Shown here one piece after another: positions 1 to 7,844 of a stretch of DNA of 18,270 nt. Both the position numbers and the translations under genes were made by a program. Each line of letters opens with the position of its first letter. The first letter of the stretch is position 1. Location: the NCBI GenBank assembly GCA_018660405.1, contig JABJKL010000168.1, forward strand, positions 1 to 18,270, written 5' to 3'. This DNA comes from Pseudomonadota bacterium. Lineage in GTDB: Bacteria; Pseudomonadota; Gammaproteobacteria; Arenicellales; Arenicellaceae. The notes beneath the pieces were generated by a model. The model was not told the origin of the DNA and did not search any database. It was given only the letters and a program-made list of their open reading frames with translations.

Positions 1-471
1 GGCGAGCCGAAACAAGATATGCAGCGAATCTTGCAACATGTTGCTGTGGCAATGCCGCCAGACAAGCCACGTTATCTAATGGGGGTGGGTACGCCAGAAG
101 ATCTGGTTAATGCTGTGTCTCATGGCATCGACATGTTCGATTGCGTGCTGCCCACACGTAATGCACGTAATGGTTGGCTGTATACCTCAACCGGCGTGGT
201 TAAAATACGAAATGCACAGTATGAAACGGATACCCGGCCGTTGGATGAGAATTGTGATTGCGAAACCTGTCAGAGTTATTCACGAAGTTATTTGCGTCAT
301 TTACTGCGTAACAATGAAATTCTGGGTTCGCGGTTAAATACACTTCACAATCTACATTTTTACATCAATTTGATGCGCAAAATGCGAGAAGCCATTGCCG
401 AAGGCAAGTTCGAACAATTCAAACAATTATTTTTTGATAAAAGGCGCGCTACAGAAAGCTCTGTGGCATAA
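1..471 (+). CDS. tgt: Queuine tRNA-ribosyltransferase (Tgt), 3' part
   Basis: The frame is open from the first base (GEPKQDMQRIL...), so the 5' end lies outside the window; the first in-frame ATG at 19 is internal. The product exchanges guanine 34 for the queuosine precursor preQ1 in the anticodon of GUN tRNAs, in the cytoplasm. What is seen: the block GIDMFDCVLPTRNARNG, which holds the nucleophilic Asp of the family, then CDCETC and a downstream LNTLHNL histidine, which together form the structural zinc site. The C-terminus ends at the usual place for the family. In many gammaproteobacteria tgt directly precedes yajC-secD-secF, as here; yajC starts 65 bp downstream. The gap holds a small GCCG/CGGC stem followed by a T-rich stretch, too weak to call a terminator, so the run to secF may be co-transcribed. 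Identification is very secure. Confidence 0.97.
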   Translation, partial: GEPKQDMQRILQHVAVAMPPDKPRYLMGVGTPEDLVNAVSHGIDMFDCVLPTRNARNGWLYTSTGVVKIRNAQYETDTRPLDENCDCETCQSYSRSYLRHLLRNNEILGSRLNTLHNLHFYINLMRKMREAIAEGKFEQFKQLFFDKRRATESSVA

Positions 472-536
472 TACGCGGCCTCAAAATCGCCGTGTTTTTC
501 GGCTAATTTTCTTGTTTAATTTATTAGGGATTTCTA

Positions 537-869
537 ATGAGTTTTTTTATTTCTGATGCAATGGCACAAGGTGTCGATGGGGCTGCAGGCGGTGCAGGCT
601 GGATGCAGTTTTTACCCATGATTGCCCTGTTTGTGATTTTCTATTTTCTTTTGATTCGACCACAGCAAAAGCGCACCAAACAGCACAGTCAGATGGTGAG
701 TGCTTTGAGTAAAGGCGACGAAGTAGTCACTAATGGTGGTTTGCTGGGCAAAATTACTGATGTTGGAGACAACTTTTTGACTATCGAGGTAGCCAAAGGC
801 ACGCAGGTGAAGATACAGAGAAGCCTGATTCAGTCGATGATGCCCAAGGGTACCATTAAGGGAAGCTAG
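537..869 (+). CDS. yajC: Sec translocon accessory protein YajC
   Basis: A 110-residue inner-membrane protein of normal family length. YajC binds the SecDF complex and helps form the holotranslocon with SecYEG; its precise role is still unclear in the literature. What is seen: a short Gly/Ala-rich N-terminus, one hydrophobic helix at about residues 24-40, immediately followed by the family hallmark FYFLLIRPQQKR and a basic cytoplasmic stretch, then a small beta-rich domain containing GDEVVTNGGLLGKI. The start ATG is preceded by TAGGGA at a suitable distance. It lies between tgt and secD, its standard neighbours. Confidence is high from the RPQQK signature together with context. Confidence 0.96.
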   Translation: MSFFISDAMAQGVDGAAGGAGWMQFLPMIALFVIFYFLLIRPQQKRTKQHSQMVSALSKGDEVVTNGGLLGKITDVGDNFLTIEVAKGTQVKIQRSLIQSMMPKGTIKGS

Positions 870-988
870 GTTGATTTTAGCTTGAATTTGGCAGTTTTAA
901 CGCCATGTAAGCCTGACAACCCCTAATCTGAACCATTATCTAAACTATAATGTTCAATGACAATTCCGAACAACAATAATCACATTAG

Positions 989-2872
989 ATGAATCAGAAC
1001 CCCGGTTGGAAATATTTGTTATTGGTGCTCATTATTGTGCCAGCGTTTCTCTATGCATTGCCCAACGTGTTTGGTGAAGACCCCGGTGTGCAGATTGCAG
1101 GTATTCGTGGCACAGAAGTAACGCAGTCAACGCTTAATTCTGTAACGAATCTGGTGCGTGATGCCGATATTGAACCGATTGCCAGTTCGTTGGATAGAGA
1201 TGGCGTTCGGCTTCGATTCGCTAATACAGGTGACCAGCTAAAAGCCCGCGAGCTTATCGCCGCTAATCTGGGCAACTCTTACAGTGTCGCGTTGGGTTTG
1301 ATGCCTGCAATGCCCGATTGGCTTGCCAGTATAGGTGCAGCGCCGATGTATCTTGGGCTGGATTTACGTGGTGGGGTGCATTTTCTTTTACAGGTGGATA
1401 TCGATGCTGCGCAGACGCGAGCGACAGCCAGTTATGTGGAGGATATTCGGAATTTACTGCGAGAAGAAAATATTCGCCATCGCGGTGTTCGCTTGTTAGC
1501 CGACAGTACTATTCAGGTCCGGTTTGCTGACCCGGAAACACGCACCCAAGGCTTTGATCAGATCGTTCGAAACTTTATAGATCTTACTGGAGTGGTTAAC
1601 GATGGGGCCGAGTTTCCCGAGCTGTTACTGACGGTCAGTGCGGCACGGCTTAAGGAGGTGGGTGATTCTTCCTTACAGCAGAATATTACTGCTTTACGCA
1701 GCCGTATAGATGAATTGGGCGTTTCAGAGCCGGTGCTTCAGCGTCAGGGAGCCGACCGTATTGTAGTGCAATTACCGGGCGTGCAGGATACTGCGCGCGC
1801 CAAAGATATTCTCGGACGAACGGCTACTTTGGAAGTGATGCTGGTCGATGAGGATAACGCGGTTGGCTCAGCTGTTCGCGGTGTTGCACCAGCGGGCTCA
1901 AAAATATTCAGGTTTCGCGATGGCACGCCTATTTTGCTCAAGCGACAATTGCTCTATTCGGGCGAGAACATCATTGATGCGGGTAGCGGTTTCGACAATT
2001 TGTCCGGTGGGCCCGTTGTGAATATCACTTTGGATTCCAGAGGCAGCGCTATTAACAGCCGAATCACCAGCGCTAATATTGGCAATCGTATGGCGATTCT
2101 TTACGTTGAGAATCGACGTGATTTAAAACTTGATGCCGCTGGAAATCCAGTGCTCGATGATCAGGGGAGAGAGGTTTATGTTCCCAAGCGTATCGAGGAA
2201 GTCATAACTGCACCCGTTATTCGGGATCAACTGGGCAGGCGTTTTCAGATCTCTGGTTTAGATAGTAATGCCGAAGCACAAGATTTGGCGTTGTTGTTGC
2301 GGGCCGGGTCACTGGCCACCCCGGTATTCATTGTAGAAGAACGCACTGTTGGGCCGAGCCTTGGCAAGGATAATATCGATAAGGGGTTCAAATCCGTACT
2401 GGGCGGTTTACTGGCTGTGCTGGTATTTATGGGTTTGTACTATCGGGTTTTCGGTTTGGTTGCGTGTACCGCACTCACCCTGAATCTGGTGATCATTGTT
2501 GCCGTTTTATCGTTATTCCAGGCGACACTTACCTTACCGGGTGTGGCGGGCATGGTATTAACCGTGGGCATGGCAGTGGATGCCAATGTATTGATATTTG
2601 AGCGTATCAGGGAGGAATTGCGCAAGAATTCCAGCCCGCAAGTGAGTATTCACCGCGGTTACGAACAGGCTTTTTCGACCATCGTGGATGCGAACGTAAC
2701 GACGCTAATTGCGGCACTGGTGTTATTCAACTTTGGCACCGGGCCAATTAAAGGTTTTGCGATCACCCTGAGTATTGGAATATTGACGTCGATGGTTACC
2801 GCGATATTTATGACGCGCATACTCGTAAATTTGATTTATGGCAAACGTCGAGTCGAAAAATTAGCTATCTGA
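989..2872 (+). CDS. secD: Protein translocase subunit SecD
   Basis: A 627-residue inner-membrane RND-like subunit that uses the proton gradient with SecF to pull preproteins through SecYEG at the periplasmic side. What is seen: a first transmembrane helix at about residues 8-27; the conserved LGLDLRGGVHFLLQVD motif at about 122-137; a large periplasmic region; and a C-terminal membrane block from about residue 470, with the D4-type motif VGMAVDANVLIFERIREE near residue 530 that carries the proton-relay Asp. Length matches the gammaproteobacterial family. The N-terminus (WKYLLLVLI...ALPNVFGEDPGVQI) aligns with Escherichia SecD, which supports the ATG at 989, although no good Shine-Dalgarno is visible. 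A perfect TATAAT at 946-951 lies upstream but lacks a convincing -35, so a local promoter is only possible. secF follows after 90 bp. Confidence 0.97.
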   Translation: MNQNPGWKYLLLVLIIVPAFLYALPNVFGEDPGVQIAGIRGTEVTQSTLNSVTNLVRDADIEPIASSLDRDGVRLRFANTGDQLKARELIAANLGNSYSVALGLMPAMPDWLASIGAAPMYLGLDLRGGVHFLLQVDIDAAQTRATASYVEDIRNLLREENIRHRGVRLLADSTIQVRFADPETRTQGFDQIVRNFIDLTGVVNDGAEFPELLLTVSAARLKEVGDSSLQQNITALRSRIDELGVSEPVLQRQGADRIVVQLPGVQDTARAKDILGRTATLEVMLVDEDNAVGSAVRGVAPAGSKIFRFRDGTPILLKRQLLYSGENIIDAGSGFDNLSGGPVVNITLDSRGSAINSRITSANIGNRMAILYVENRRDLKLDAAGNPVLDDQGREVYVPKRIEEVITAPVIRDQLGRRFQISGLDSNAEAQDLALLLRAGSLATPVFIVEERTVGPSLGKDNIDKGFKSVLGGLLAVLVFMGLYYRVFGLVACTALTLNLVIIVAVLSLFQATLTLPGVAGMVLTVGMAVDANVLIFERIREELRKNSSPQVSIHRGYEQAFSTIVDANVTTLIAALVLFNFGTGPIKGFAITLSIGILTSMVTAIFMTRILVNLIYGKRRVEKLAI

Positions 2873-2887
2873 TGTATCGTTAAACTT

Positions 2888-2942
2888 CAGCTCTCGACTC
2901 TCACATCTCAAATCTCAATTATCAACTCTCAATAATCGACTC
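2888..2942 (+). repeat. CTC-rich, G-poor degenerate repeat between secD and secF
   Basis: The spacer between secD and secF is built of short near-repeats of the type (A)TCTCAA and ACTCTC, with an irregular period of about 7-8 bases, and contains very few G residues. It has no obvious hairpin. secF starts shortly after it with no visible Shine-Dalgarno. It may be a decayed microsatellite, or an unstructured leader that helps initiation at secF; neither is shown by the sequence. Confidence 0.5.
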
Positions 2943-2962
2943 AGTTTTCTGACCTGCTTATC

Positions 2963-3976
2963 ATGCAAATTCTGAATAGAGAATTCCAAATCCCGTTTTT
3001 AAGTTGGCGCTTACCAGCAATGATAATCTCGTTGGTTTTAATCGCCTGGGGGATCTCGTCCCTGATGTCGCGCGGCCTGGATTTGGGGCTTGATTTTACC
3101 GGCGGTACCCTGGTCGAGCTTCAGTATCAAAGCAACATCGAGATTGCAGATGTTCGGCAGACTTTAATAGAAGCAGGGTACGGTGATGCAGTTGTTCAAT
3201 ACTTTGGGACCGCCCGGGATGTAATGGTTCGAGTTCCTCTAAGTGCCGATACGCAAGAAGCTGAGTTCAGTACACGTCTCATTGAATCGTTGCGCGCACC
3301 GTTTTCAGAAACCGGTGTAAGTAGCTCAGGCAGTCTGGGTGAACAACAATGCTCGGTCAACGGGGCAGTGTCTGTATGCGAAGTGCAGATGCAGCGTGTG
3401 GAGTTTGTTGGGCCTCAGTTTGGTGCCGAGCTACTGGATATGGCTCTTTCGGCTCTGATGTGGGCGCTGGGCGGTATTTTGATTTACGTGATGTTCAGAT
3501 TCGAATGGCGGTTTGCCGTAGGTTCGGTCATCGCGTTGATACATGATGTATTGATTACACTTGGGTTTTTCTCGATTGTTGGCGTAGAGTTTTCGCTTCC
3601 CGTGTTGGCTGCGTTACTGGCTGTCGTTGGTTATTCTTTGAATGACACGATCGTGGTATTCGACCGTATTAGAGAGAATTTTCGCATTCTGATGGATGCC
3701 GATACCGATGAAGTGATTAACCGGTCGATTAACCAGACCTTGCCTCGCACGATACTCACCTCTACAACGACAATGTTGGTATTGCTGGCGCTGTATTTCT
3801 ATGGTGGTGAAGTTCTGGCCGGATTCTCTTTGGCATTGATTGTTGGCGTTATGGTCGGTACTTACTCATCGGTGTTTATTGCTAGCCCGGTCGTTTACAG
3901 TTTGGGTGTGTCACGCGAAGATTTATTGCCTCCAGAAAAAGACGAAGAAGCGTTAGAGGGTGAGCTGTTGCCATAG
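2963..3976 (+). CDS. secF: Protein translocase subunit SecF
   Basis: A 337-residue inner-membrane partner of SecD. What is seen: a first membrane helix at about residues 17-35; the motif LGLDFTGGTLVELQY at about 41-55, the SecF version of the SecD LGLDLRGG block; a periplasmic domain; and five C-terminal membrane segments, including VVGYSLNDTIVVFDRIREN at about 221-239 with the conserved Asp/Arg pair. The acidic C-terminus (EKDEEALEGELLP) is typical of a cytoplasmic tail. The start ATG has no recognisable Shine-Dalgarno; upstream is the CTC-rich spacer, and there is no coupling to secD because of the 90-bp gap. Its TAG stop at 3974-3976 abuts a short repeat end (3976-3988). Confidence 0.97.
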   Translation: MQILNREFQIPFLSWRLPAMIISLVLIAWGISSLMSRGLDLGLDFTGGTLVELQYQSNIEIADVRQTLIEAGYGDAVVQYFGTARDVMVRVPLSADTQEAEFSTRLIESLRAPFSETGVSSSGSLGEQQCSVNGAVSVCEVQMQRVEFVGPQFGAELLDMALSALMWALGGILIYVMFRFEWRFAVGSVIALIHDVLITLGFFSIVGVEFSLPVLAALLAVVGYSLNDTIVVFDRIRENFRILMDADTDEVINRSINQTLPRTILTSTTTMLVLLALYFYGGEVLAGFSLALIVGVMVGTYSSVFIASPVVYSLGVSREDLLPPEKDEEALEGELLP

Positions 3977-3988
3977 GCACCTCTATTA
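3976..3988 (+). repeat. Solo end of the foldback repeat family, after secF
   Basis: GGCACCTCTATTA is a 13-base exact match to the left end of the 160-bp foldback element at 11525-11684, and starts on the last base of the secF stop codon. The wider match ATAGG(G)CACCTCTATTA includes the same flanking TA. No second arm of comparable quality is seen before glyA; TAGAGCC at 4018-4024 is only a weak candidate. It is best read as a remnant or solo end. Confidence 0.5.
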
Positions 3989-4027
3989 GTTAGTTAAACC
4001 GCGGGAATATCCACCAGTAGAGCCATT

Positions 4028-5287
4028 ATGTTTGATCCGAATGAAAGTATCGAAAAGTTTGATCCACAATTGTGGGTGGCGCTGGCTGCAGAGGATGTTC
4101 GGCAAGAGGAACATATTGAACTGATTGCCTCAGAGAATTATGCCAGCCCACTAGTGATGGCTGCGCAGGGCTCAAAAATGACGAATAAGTACGCTGAGGG
4201 TTATCCGGGTAAGCGTTACTACGGTGGGTGTGAAAACGTTGATGTGGCAGAAGCTCTTGCTATTGAGCGGGCCAAAAAGCTGTTTGATGCCGATTACGCA
4301 AACGTGCAGCCGCATTCGGGTTCCCAGGCTAATGCGGCGGTTTATTTGGCCTGCATGAAGCCCGGTGAAACGGTGCTTGGTATGAGTTTGGCACACGGTG
4401 GACATTTAACGCACGGTGCAAAAGTTAATTTTTCAGGCTCGCTATATAACGCGGTTCAGTATGGTCTGGACGAAAGCACTGGTGAGATAGATTACCAGCA
4501 GGTTGAAGCGCTGGCGCATGAGTACAAGCCCAGCATGATAGTCGCAGGTTTTAGTGCCTATTCCCGAATTGTCGATTGGCAGAGGTTTCGCGATATTTCA
4601 GATGCTGTTGGCGCTTATTTAATGGCCGATATGGCCCATGTGGCGGGTTTGGTGGCAGCCGGTATTTATCCCAGCCCAGTCAATATTGCGGACGTTACAA
4701 CCACGACCACGCATAAGACCTTACGCGGACCACGCGGCGGTCTGATTCTGGCCAAGTCAAATCCTGATTTGGAAAAAGCATTTAATTCTCGTGTATTTCC
4801 TGGGTCACAAGGTGGCCCTTTAATGCATGTGATTGCAGCAAAGGCTGTTGCATTAAAAGAGGCACTGAGCCCTGAGTTCAATAACTATCAACAGCAAGTG
4901 CTGGATAACTCACGCGCCCTGGTTGATGGGCTACTGAAACGAGGATTGGATATTGTGTCGGGTGGCACCGATAATCATTTGTGCTTAATTGATTTATCCG
5001 GCAAGGGCCTTACCGGTAAAGACGTGGAAGCGGCCTTGCATTCGGCAAACATTACGACCAACAAAAATGCGGTGCCGAATGACCCACAAAGCCCGTTTAT
5101 TACCAGCGGTATTAGAGTCGGTACACCCGCGATTACCACTCGTGGCTTTGGTTTGACAGAGATGCAAATGCTTGCGGGCTGGATCGCCGATATTGTGGAT
5201 AACATGGGTGATGAAAGTGTGATTTCGCGGGTCAAGCAAGAAGTTCTGGATACTTGTGCAAAATTTCCGGTTTATTCAATGCCTTAA
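4028..5287 (+). CDS. glyA: Serine hydroxymethyltransferase
   Basis: A 419-residue cytoplasmic PLP enzyme that interconverts serine plus tetrahydrofolate with glycine plus 5,10-methylene-tetrahydrofolate, the main source of one-carbon units for purine, thymidylate and methionine synthesis. What is seen: the N-terminal block EHIELIASENYASPLV; NKYAEGYPGKRYYGG; QPHSGSQAN; and the PLP-lysine motif TTTTHKTLRGPRGG, with Lys230 as the Schiff-base residue (Lys229 in Escherichia). Length and all blocks are normal. The start ATG has only a weak AGAG upstream, at 4019-4022. It lies between secF and nrdR; the 117-bp gap to nrdR suggests that nrdR-rib may have its own promoter. Identification is secure. 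Confidence 0.98.
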   Translation: MFDPNESIEKFDPQLWVALAAEDVRQEEHIELIASENYASPLVMAAQGSKMTNKYAEGYPGKRYYGGCENVDVAEALAIERAKKLFDADYANVQPHSGSQANAAVYLACMKPGETVLGMSLAHGGHLTHGAKVNFSGSLYNAVQYGLDESTGEIDYQQVEALAHEYKPSMIVAGFSAYSRIVDWQRFRDISDAVGAYLMADMAHVAGLVAAGIYPSPVNIADVTTTTTHKTLRGPRGGLILAKSNPDLEKAFNSRVFPGSQGGPLMHVIAAKAVALKEALSPEFNNYQQQVLDNSRALVDGLLKRGLDIVSGGTDNHLCLIDLSGKGLTGKDVEAALHSANITTNKNAVPNDPQSPFITSGIRVGTPAITTRGFGLTEMQMLAGWIADIVDNMGDESVISRVKQEVLDTCAKFPVYSMP

Positions 5288-5404
5288 ATTTTGGGTCTCT
5301 TCCAAGCCCATTTCGGGAAACTTCTGAAAAGTGTGTAAAATCATACGGTAGGGACACTTTCGGGTGTCGCTGTAGTTTGACCATTAGTTTAGCTGGAGAT
5401 AGAA

Positions 5405-5896
5405 ATGCATTGTCCCTTTTGCCAGTTTCATGACACAAGAGTTATTGACTCGCGTTTAGCTAACGATGGCGATACCGTTCGCCGGCGGCGTGAATGTGAG
5501 TCGTGTGCGGAGCGTTTTACCACGATGGAAAATGCCAGCCTGAAATTACCCTATATCGTCAAGAGTAATGGGCAGCGTGAACAGTTTGATGAGGCCAAAT
5601 TAAGGCGTGGTGTTGATCGTGCTTTGGAAAAACGGCCAGTGGGTGCTGATCAAATTGATTCCATGATGCACCGCATTCGAAACGTTCTTATGCAAAGCGG
5701 CGAACGTGAAATTCGTTCGGTTCAACTAGGCGAATTGATTATGTTTGAGTTGCGCAAGCTCGATAAAGTAGCCTATGTTCGCTTTGCTTCTGTGTATAGA
5801 TCGTTTGAAGACGTGGATCAATTTAGTGAGGAAATTCAGCGCTTACAGAAGCGTGCATCTGACCGCAGTGGATTGCGAAAAGCCAAGAAAAAATAA
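5405..5896 (+). CDS. nrdR: Transcriptional repressor NrdR
   Basis: A 163-residue zinc-ribbon/ATP-cone repressor of ribonucleotide reductase genes; it senses ATP/dATP and binds NrdR boxes. What is seen: zinc ribbon cysteines CPFC (C3, C6) and CESC (C31, C34), with the DSR and RRRRECE blocks between them; then the ATP-cone from about residue 46 (LPYIVKSNGQREQFD...KLRRGVDRALEKRPV). The family is usually about 150 residues; here a basic tail (KRASDRSGLRKAKKK) extends it. GGAG at 5395-5398 gives a good ribosome binding site. The stop TAA overlaps the ATG of ribD by one base (TAATG), so the two are very probably translationally coupled, a common arrangement. The 117 bases upstream contain a small GACAC/GTGTC hairpin but no NrdR box that I can recognise. 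Confidence 0.97.
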   Translation: MHCPFCQFHDTRVIDSRLANDGDTVRRRRECESCAERFTTMENASLKLPYIVKSNGQREQFDEAKLRRGVDRALEKRPVGADQIDSMMHRIRNVLMQSGEREIRSVQLGELIMFELRKLDKVAYVRFASVYRSFEDVDQFSEEIQRLQKRASDRSGLRKAKKK

Positions 5897-7020
5897 TGAG
5901 ATTTAGCCCTTCAGATCATGAGTATATGGCGAAAGCCATTGAATTGTCGCAATTGGCTGAAGGTGATACACACCCAAATCCATGCGTGGGTTGCGTGATC
6001 GTAAATGATGGAATAATTGTAGGAGAAGGACATCACTTGAGGGCGGGTGTAGCACATGCAGAAGTTGAGGCGCTTATCCAGGCGGGTGATAAAGCTCGTG
6101 GCGCCACATTGTATGTGAATCTGGAACCATGCTGTCATCAAGGGCGTACACCTCCTTGCACCGACGCTATTATTCGAGCAGGTGTGGCACGCGTCGTGTG
6201 TGCCATGAAGGATCCAAATCCATTGGTATCCGGGGGTGGTATAGATGTGCTTCGAACGGCCGGAGTGGACGTTGAGTTCGGCTTGCTTGAGCCCGAAGCA
6301 CGCTGGATTAACCGTGGTTTCATAACGCGCATGATGATCGGTCGTCCCTGGGTTGCGCTAAAAATTGGTGCGACGCTGGATGGTAGAACAGCGACCCAGG
6401 GTGGCGAAAGCCAGTGGATAACCGGCTCGGAGTCCCGTGAGGATGTACACAAACAAAGGGCTCGTTATTCGGCAATTATGACTGGTTCTGGCACCGTAGA
6501 CGCGGATGACCCCCAAATGACAGTACGTTTGGTCGAGACCGAAAAACAACCATTACGTGTGATCGTGGATACGACTTTACGGATACAAGACCATGCACGA
6601 ATTATTGGTGATGACGGTAACGCGTTGATATTGACCAGCAGCGATGATGAGACAAAGCGAGCTGAGCTTGAAGCCAAAGGTGCTGAGGTGGTGTCTATGC
6701 CAACGGATGGTACAAAATCCGGCCGCATAAACCTGCTGGCAGTGCTTGAAGAACTGGGTTTACGCGATCACAACGACGTATTTGTAGAGTGTGGCGGAAA
6801 GTTGGCGGGGTCTTTACTGGAAGGTGGTTTGGTGGATGAATTGCTAGTGTATTACGCTCCCAGCGTATTAGGCCATAGCTCAAGGGGTATGTTTGATATT
6901 AAAACGGTGGAAAATTTGGTCGATAGGCCACAGTTCAAGTTTCAGGATATTACAAAGGTGGGTGAAGATGTGCGAGCTCGCGCGGTCTATCCGCCTTCTA
7001 TGGGTCTGATTGGGTGCTAG
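5896..7020 (+). CDS. ribD: Bifunctional pyrimidine deaminase/reductase RibD
   Basis: A 374-residue enzyme for the second and third steps of riboflavin synthesis: deamination of the pyrimidine made by GTP cyclohydrolase II, then NADPH reduction of its ribosyl side chain. What is seen: an N-terminal cytidine-deaminase-like zinc domain with HAE (54-56) and PCC...PPC (zinc Cys79 and Cys88), and the substrate block THPNPCVGCVIV at 25-36; then a C-terminal dihydrofolate-reductase-like domain with VALKIGATLDGRTAT, SQWITG and a C-terminal GGKLAGSLL block. Length is normal. The start overlaps the nrdR stop. The 132-bp gap to ribE is unusually long for this operon and is filled by a decayed repeat. No FMN riboswitch precedes the gene. 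Confidence 0.98.
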   Translation: MRFSPSDHEYMAKAIELSQLAEGDTHPNPCVGCVIVNDGIIVGEGHHLRAGVAHAEVEALIQAGDKARGATLYVNLEPCCHQGRTPPCTDAIIRAGVARVVCAMKDPNPLVSGGGIDVLRTAGVDVEFGLLEPEARWINRGFITRMMIGRPWVALKIGATLDGRTATQGGESQWITGSESREDVHKQRARYSAIMTGSGTVDADDPQMTVRLVETEKQPLRVIVDTTLRIQDHARIIGDDGNALILTSSDDETKRAELEAKGAEVVSMPTDGTKSGRINLLAVLEELGLRDHNDVFVECGGKLAGSLLEGGLVDELLVYYAPSVLGHSSRGMFDIKTVENLVDRPQFKFQDITKVGEDVRARAVYPPSMGLIGC

Positions 7021-7044
7021 GAGTCGTACTCACACGTCCGTTAC

Positions 7045-7153
7045 TGCTGTCGAGCCTATTGGCAATGCCCAATCATTGCCTGCGAGTCTCGCCCGGTGGT
7101 TCAAGGCTTCCTGTTTGGCTGAATCCCGCAATATTATACTGAGGGAGTATTAG
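7045..7153 (+). repeat. Decayed half-copy of the 267-bp inverted-repeat element
   Basis: Read on the plus strand, this gap aligns with the reverse complement of about 17846-17953. The best block, 7050-7086, matches about 29 of 37 positions, including CGAGCC, TTGGCAATG and CCTGCGAG. The last 24 bases (7130-7153) align end to end with the terminal repeat at about 15 of 24, with one single-base gap in the middle. Overall identity is roughly two thirds by eye. It keeps a perfect 7-bp hairpin, GGCAATG/CATTGCC (7061-7080). Its end, GAGGGAGTATTAG, corresponds to GAAGGAGCACTAG of the full copy and provides the ribE Shine-Dalgarno. The other half of the element is missing. Confidence 0.6.
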
Positions 7154-7806
7154 TGTTTACGGGCATAATTGCGGGTACCGGTAAAATTAAACGCGTAGAG
7201 CCGCTTGCTGGGGATATACAGTTAGCAATCGAGGCTGATGTACTGGCGGATAAATCAATCAATCTCGGCGATAGTGTTGCAGTAAACGGTGTATGTTTAA
7301 CCGTTGTTGCGCAAACCGACAATATTCTTCAGTTTGATGTGTCACGAGAATCGCTGAGCCATACGCTTATAGCTCAGTGGGGTGCTGGTACGATGGTAAA
7401 TTTGGAGCCTGCATTAACACTTGATAACCGTCTTGGCGGACATTTGGTGTCGGGCCATATTGATGGCGTCGTGACCCTGCTAGAGTTGCTTAAGGATGCG
7501 AGATCGTGGAGGTTGCAATTTGAAATGCCAGCAAATCTGGCTAAATATATCGCCCGCAAGGGTTCGGTAACGCTGGATGGGATAAGTTTGACGGTCAATT
7601 CCGTGGGAAATAATTGTTTTGACGTAAATATCGTGCCTCACACATGGCAACAGACCAATTTAGCGAATAAAAACCCGGGAGACCAGGTTCATCTTGAAGT
7701 CGATTTAATTGCCCGGTATTTGGAGCGTTTATTGGGTGGCTACGAGAGAAATGATTCAGGTGGGGTTAGCGCAGAGTTATTATCGAGCAATGGATTTATT
7801 AACTAA
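7153..7806 (+). CDS. ribE: Riboflavin synthase, alpha subunit
   Basis: A 217-residue enzyme (also called RibC) that dismutates two 6,7-dimethyl-8-ribityllumazine molecules into riboflavin and the pyrimidine precursor. What is seen: the family start MFTGII; two tandem lumazine-binding barrels, the first about 1-97 with SVAVNGVCLTVV (41-52), the second about 98-190 with SVTLDGISLTVN (138-149); and the linker GGHLVSGHIDG (95-105). A short C-terminal trimerisation helix follows, with a Ser/Gly-rich tail. The start is GTG, fixed by the invariant MFTG. The Shine-Dalgarno GAGGGAG at 7141-7147 lies 5 bases before it, inside the end of a decayed repeat. It lies in the ribD-ribE-ribBA-ribH run. Confidence 0.97.
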   Translation: MFTGIIAGTGKIKRVEPLAGDIQLAIEADVLADKSINLGDSVAVNGVCLTVVAQTDNILQFDVSRESLSHTLIAQWGAGTMVNLEPALTLDNRLGGHLVSGHIDGVVTLLELLKDARSWRLQFEMPANLAKYIARKGSVTLDGISLTVNSVGNNCFDVNIVPHTWQQTNLANKNPGDQVHLEVDLIARYLERLLGGYERNDSGGVSAELLSSNGFIN

Positions 7807-7844
7807 AGTACGTTCTGGTTTAGCGTAAGAACGAGCGAAAAATT

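Noticed and set aside
946..951. Promoter upstream of secD based on TATAAT
   Set aside because: A perfect -10 is present but no acceptable -35 is found 15-19 bases upstream; mentioned only in the secD entry.
7021..7152. Possible FMN riboswitch in the long ribD-ribE gap
   Set aside because: None of the conserved RFN element blocks can be found; the gap instead aligns with the inverted-repeat element.
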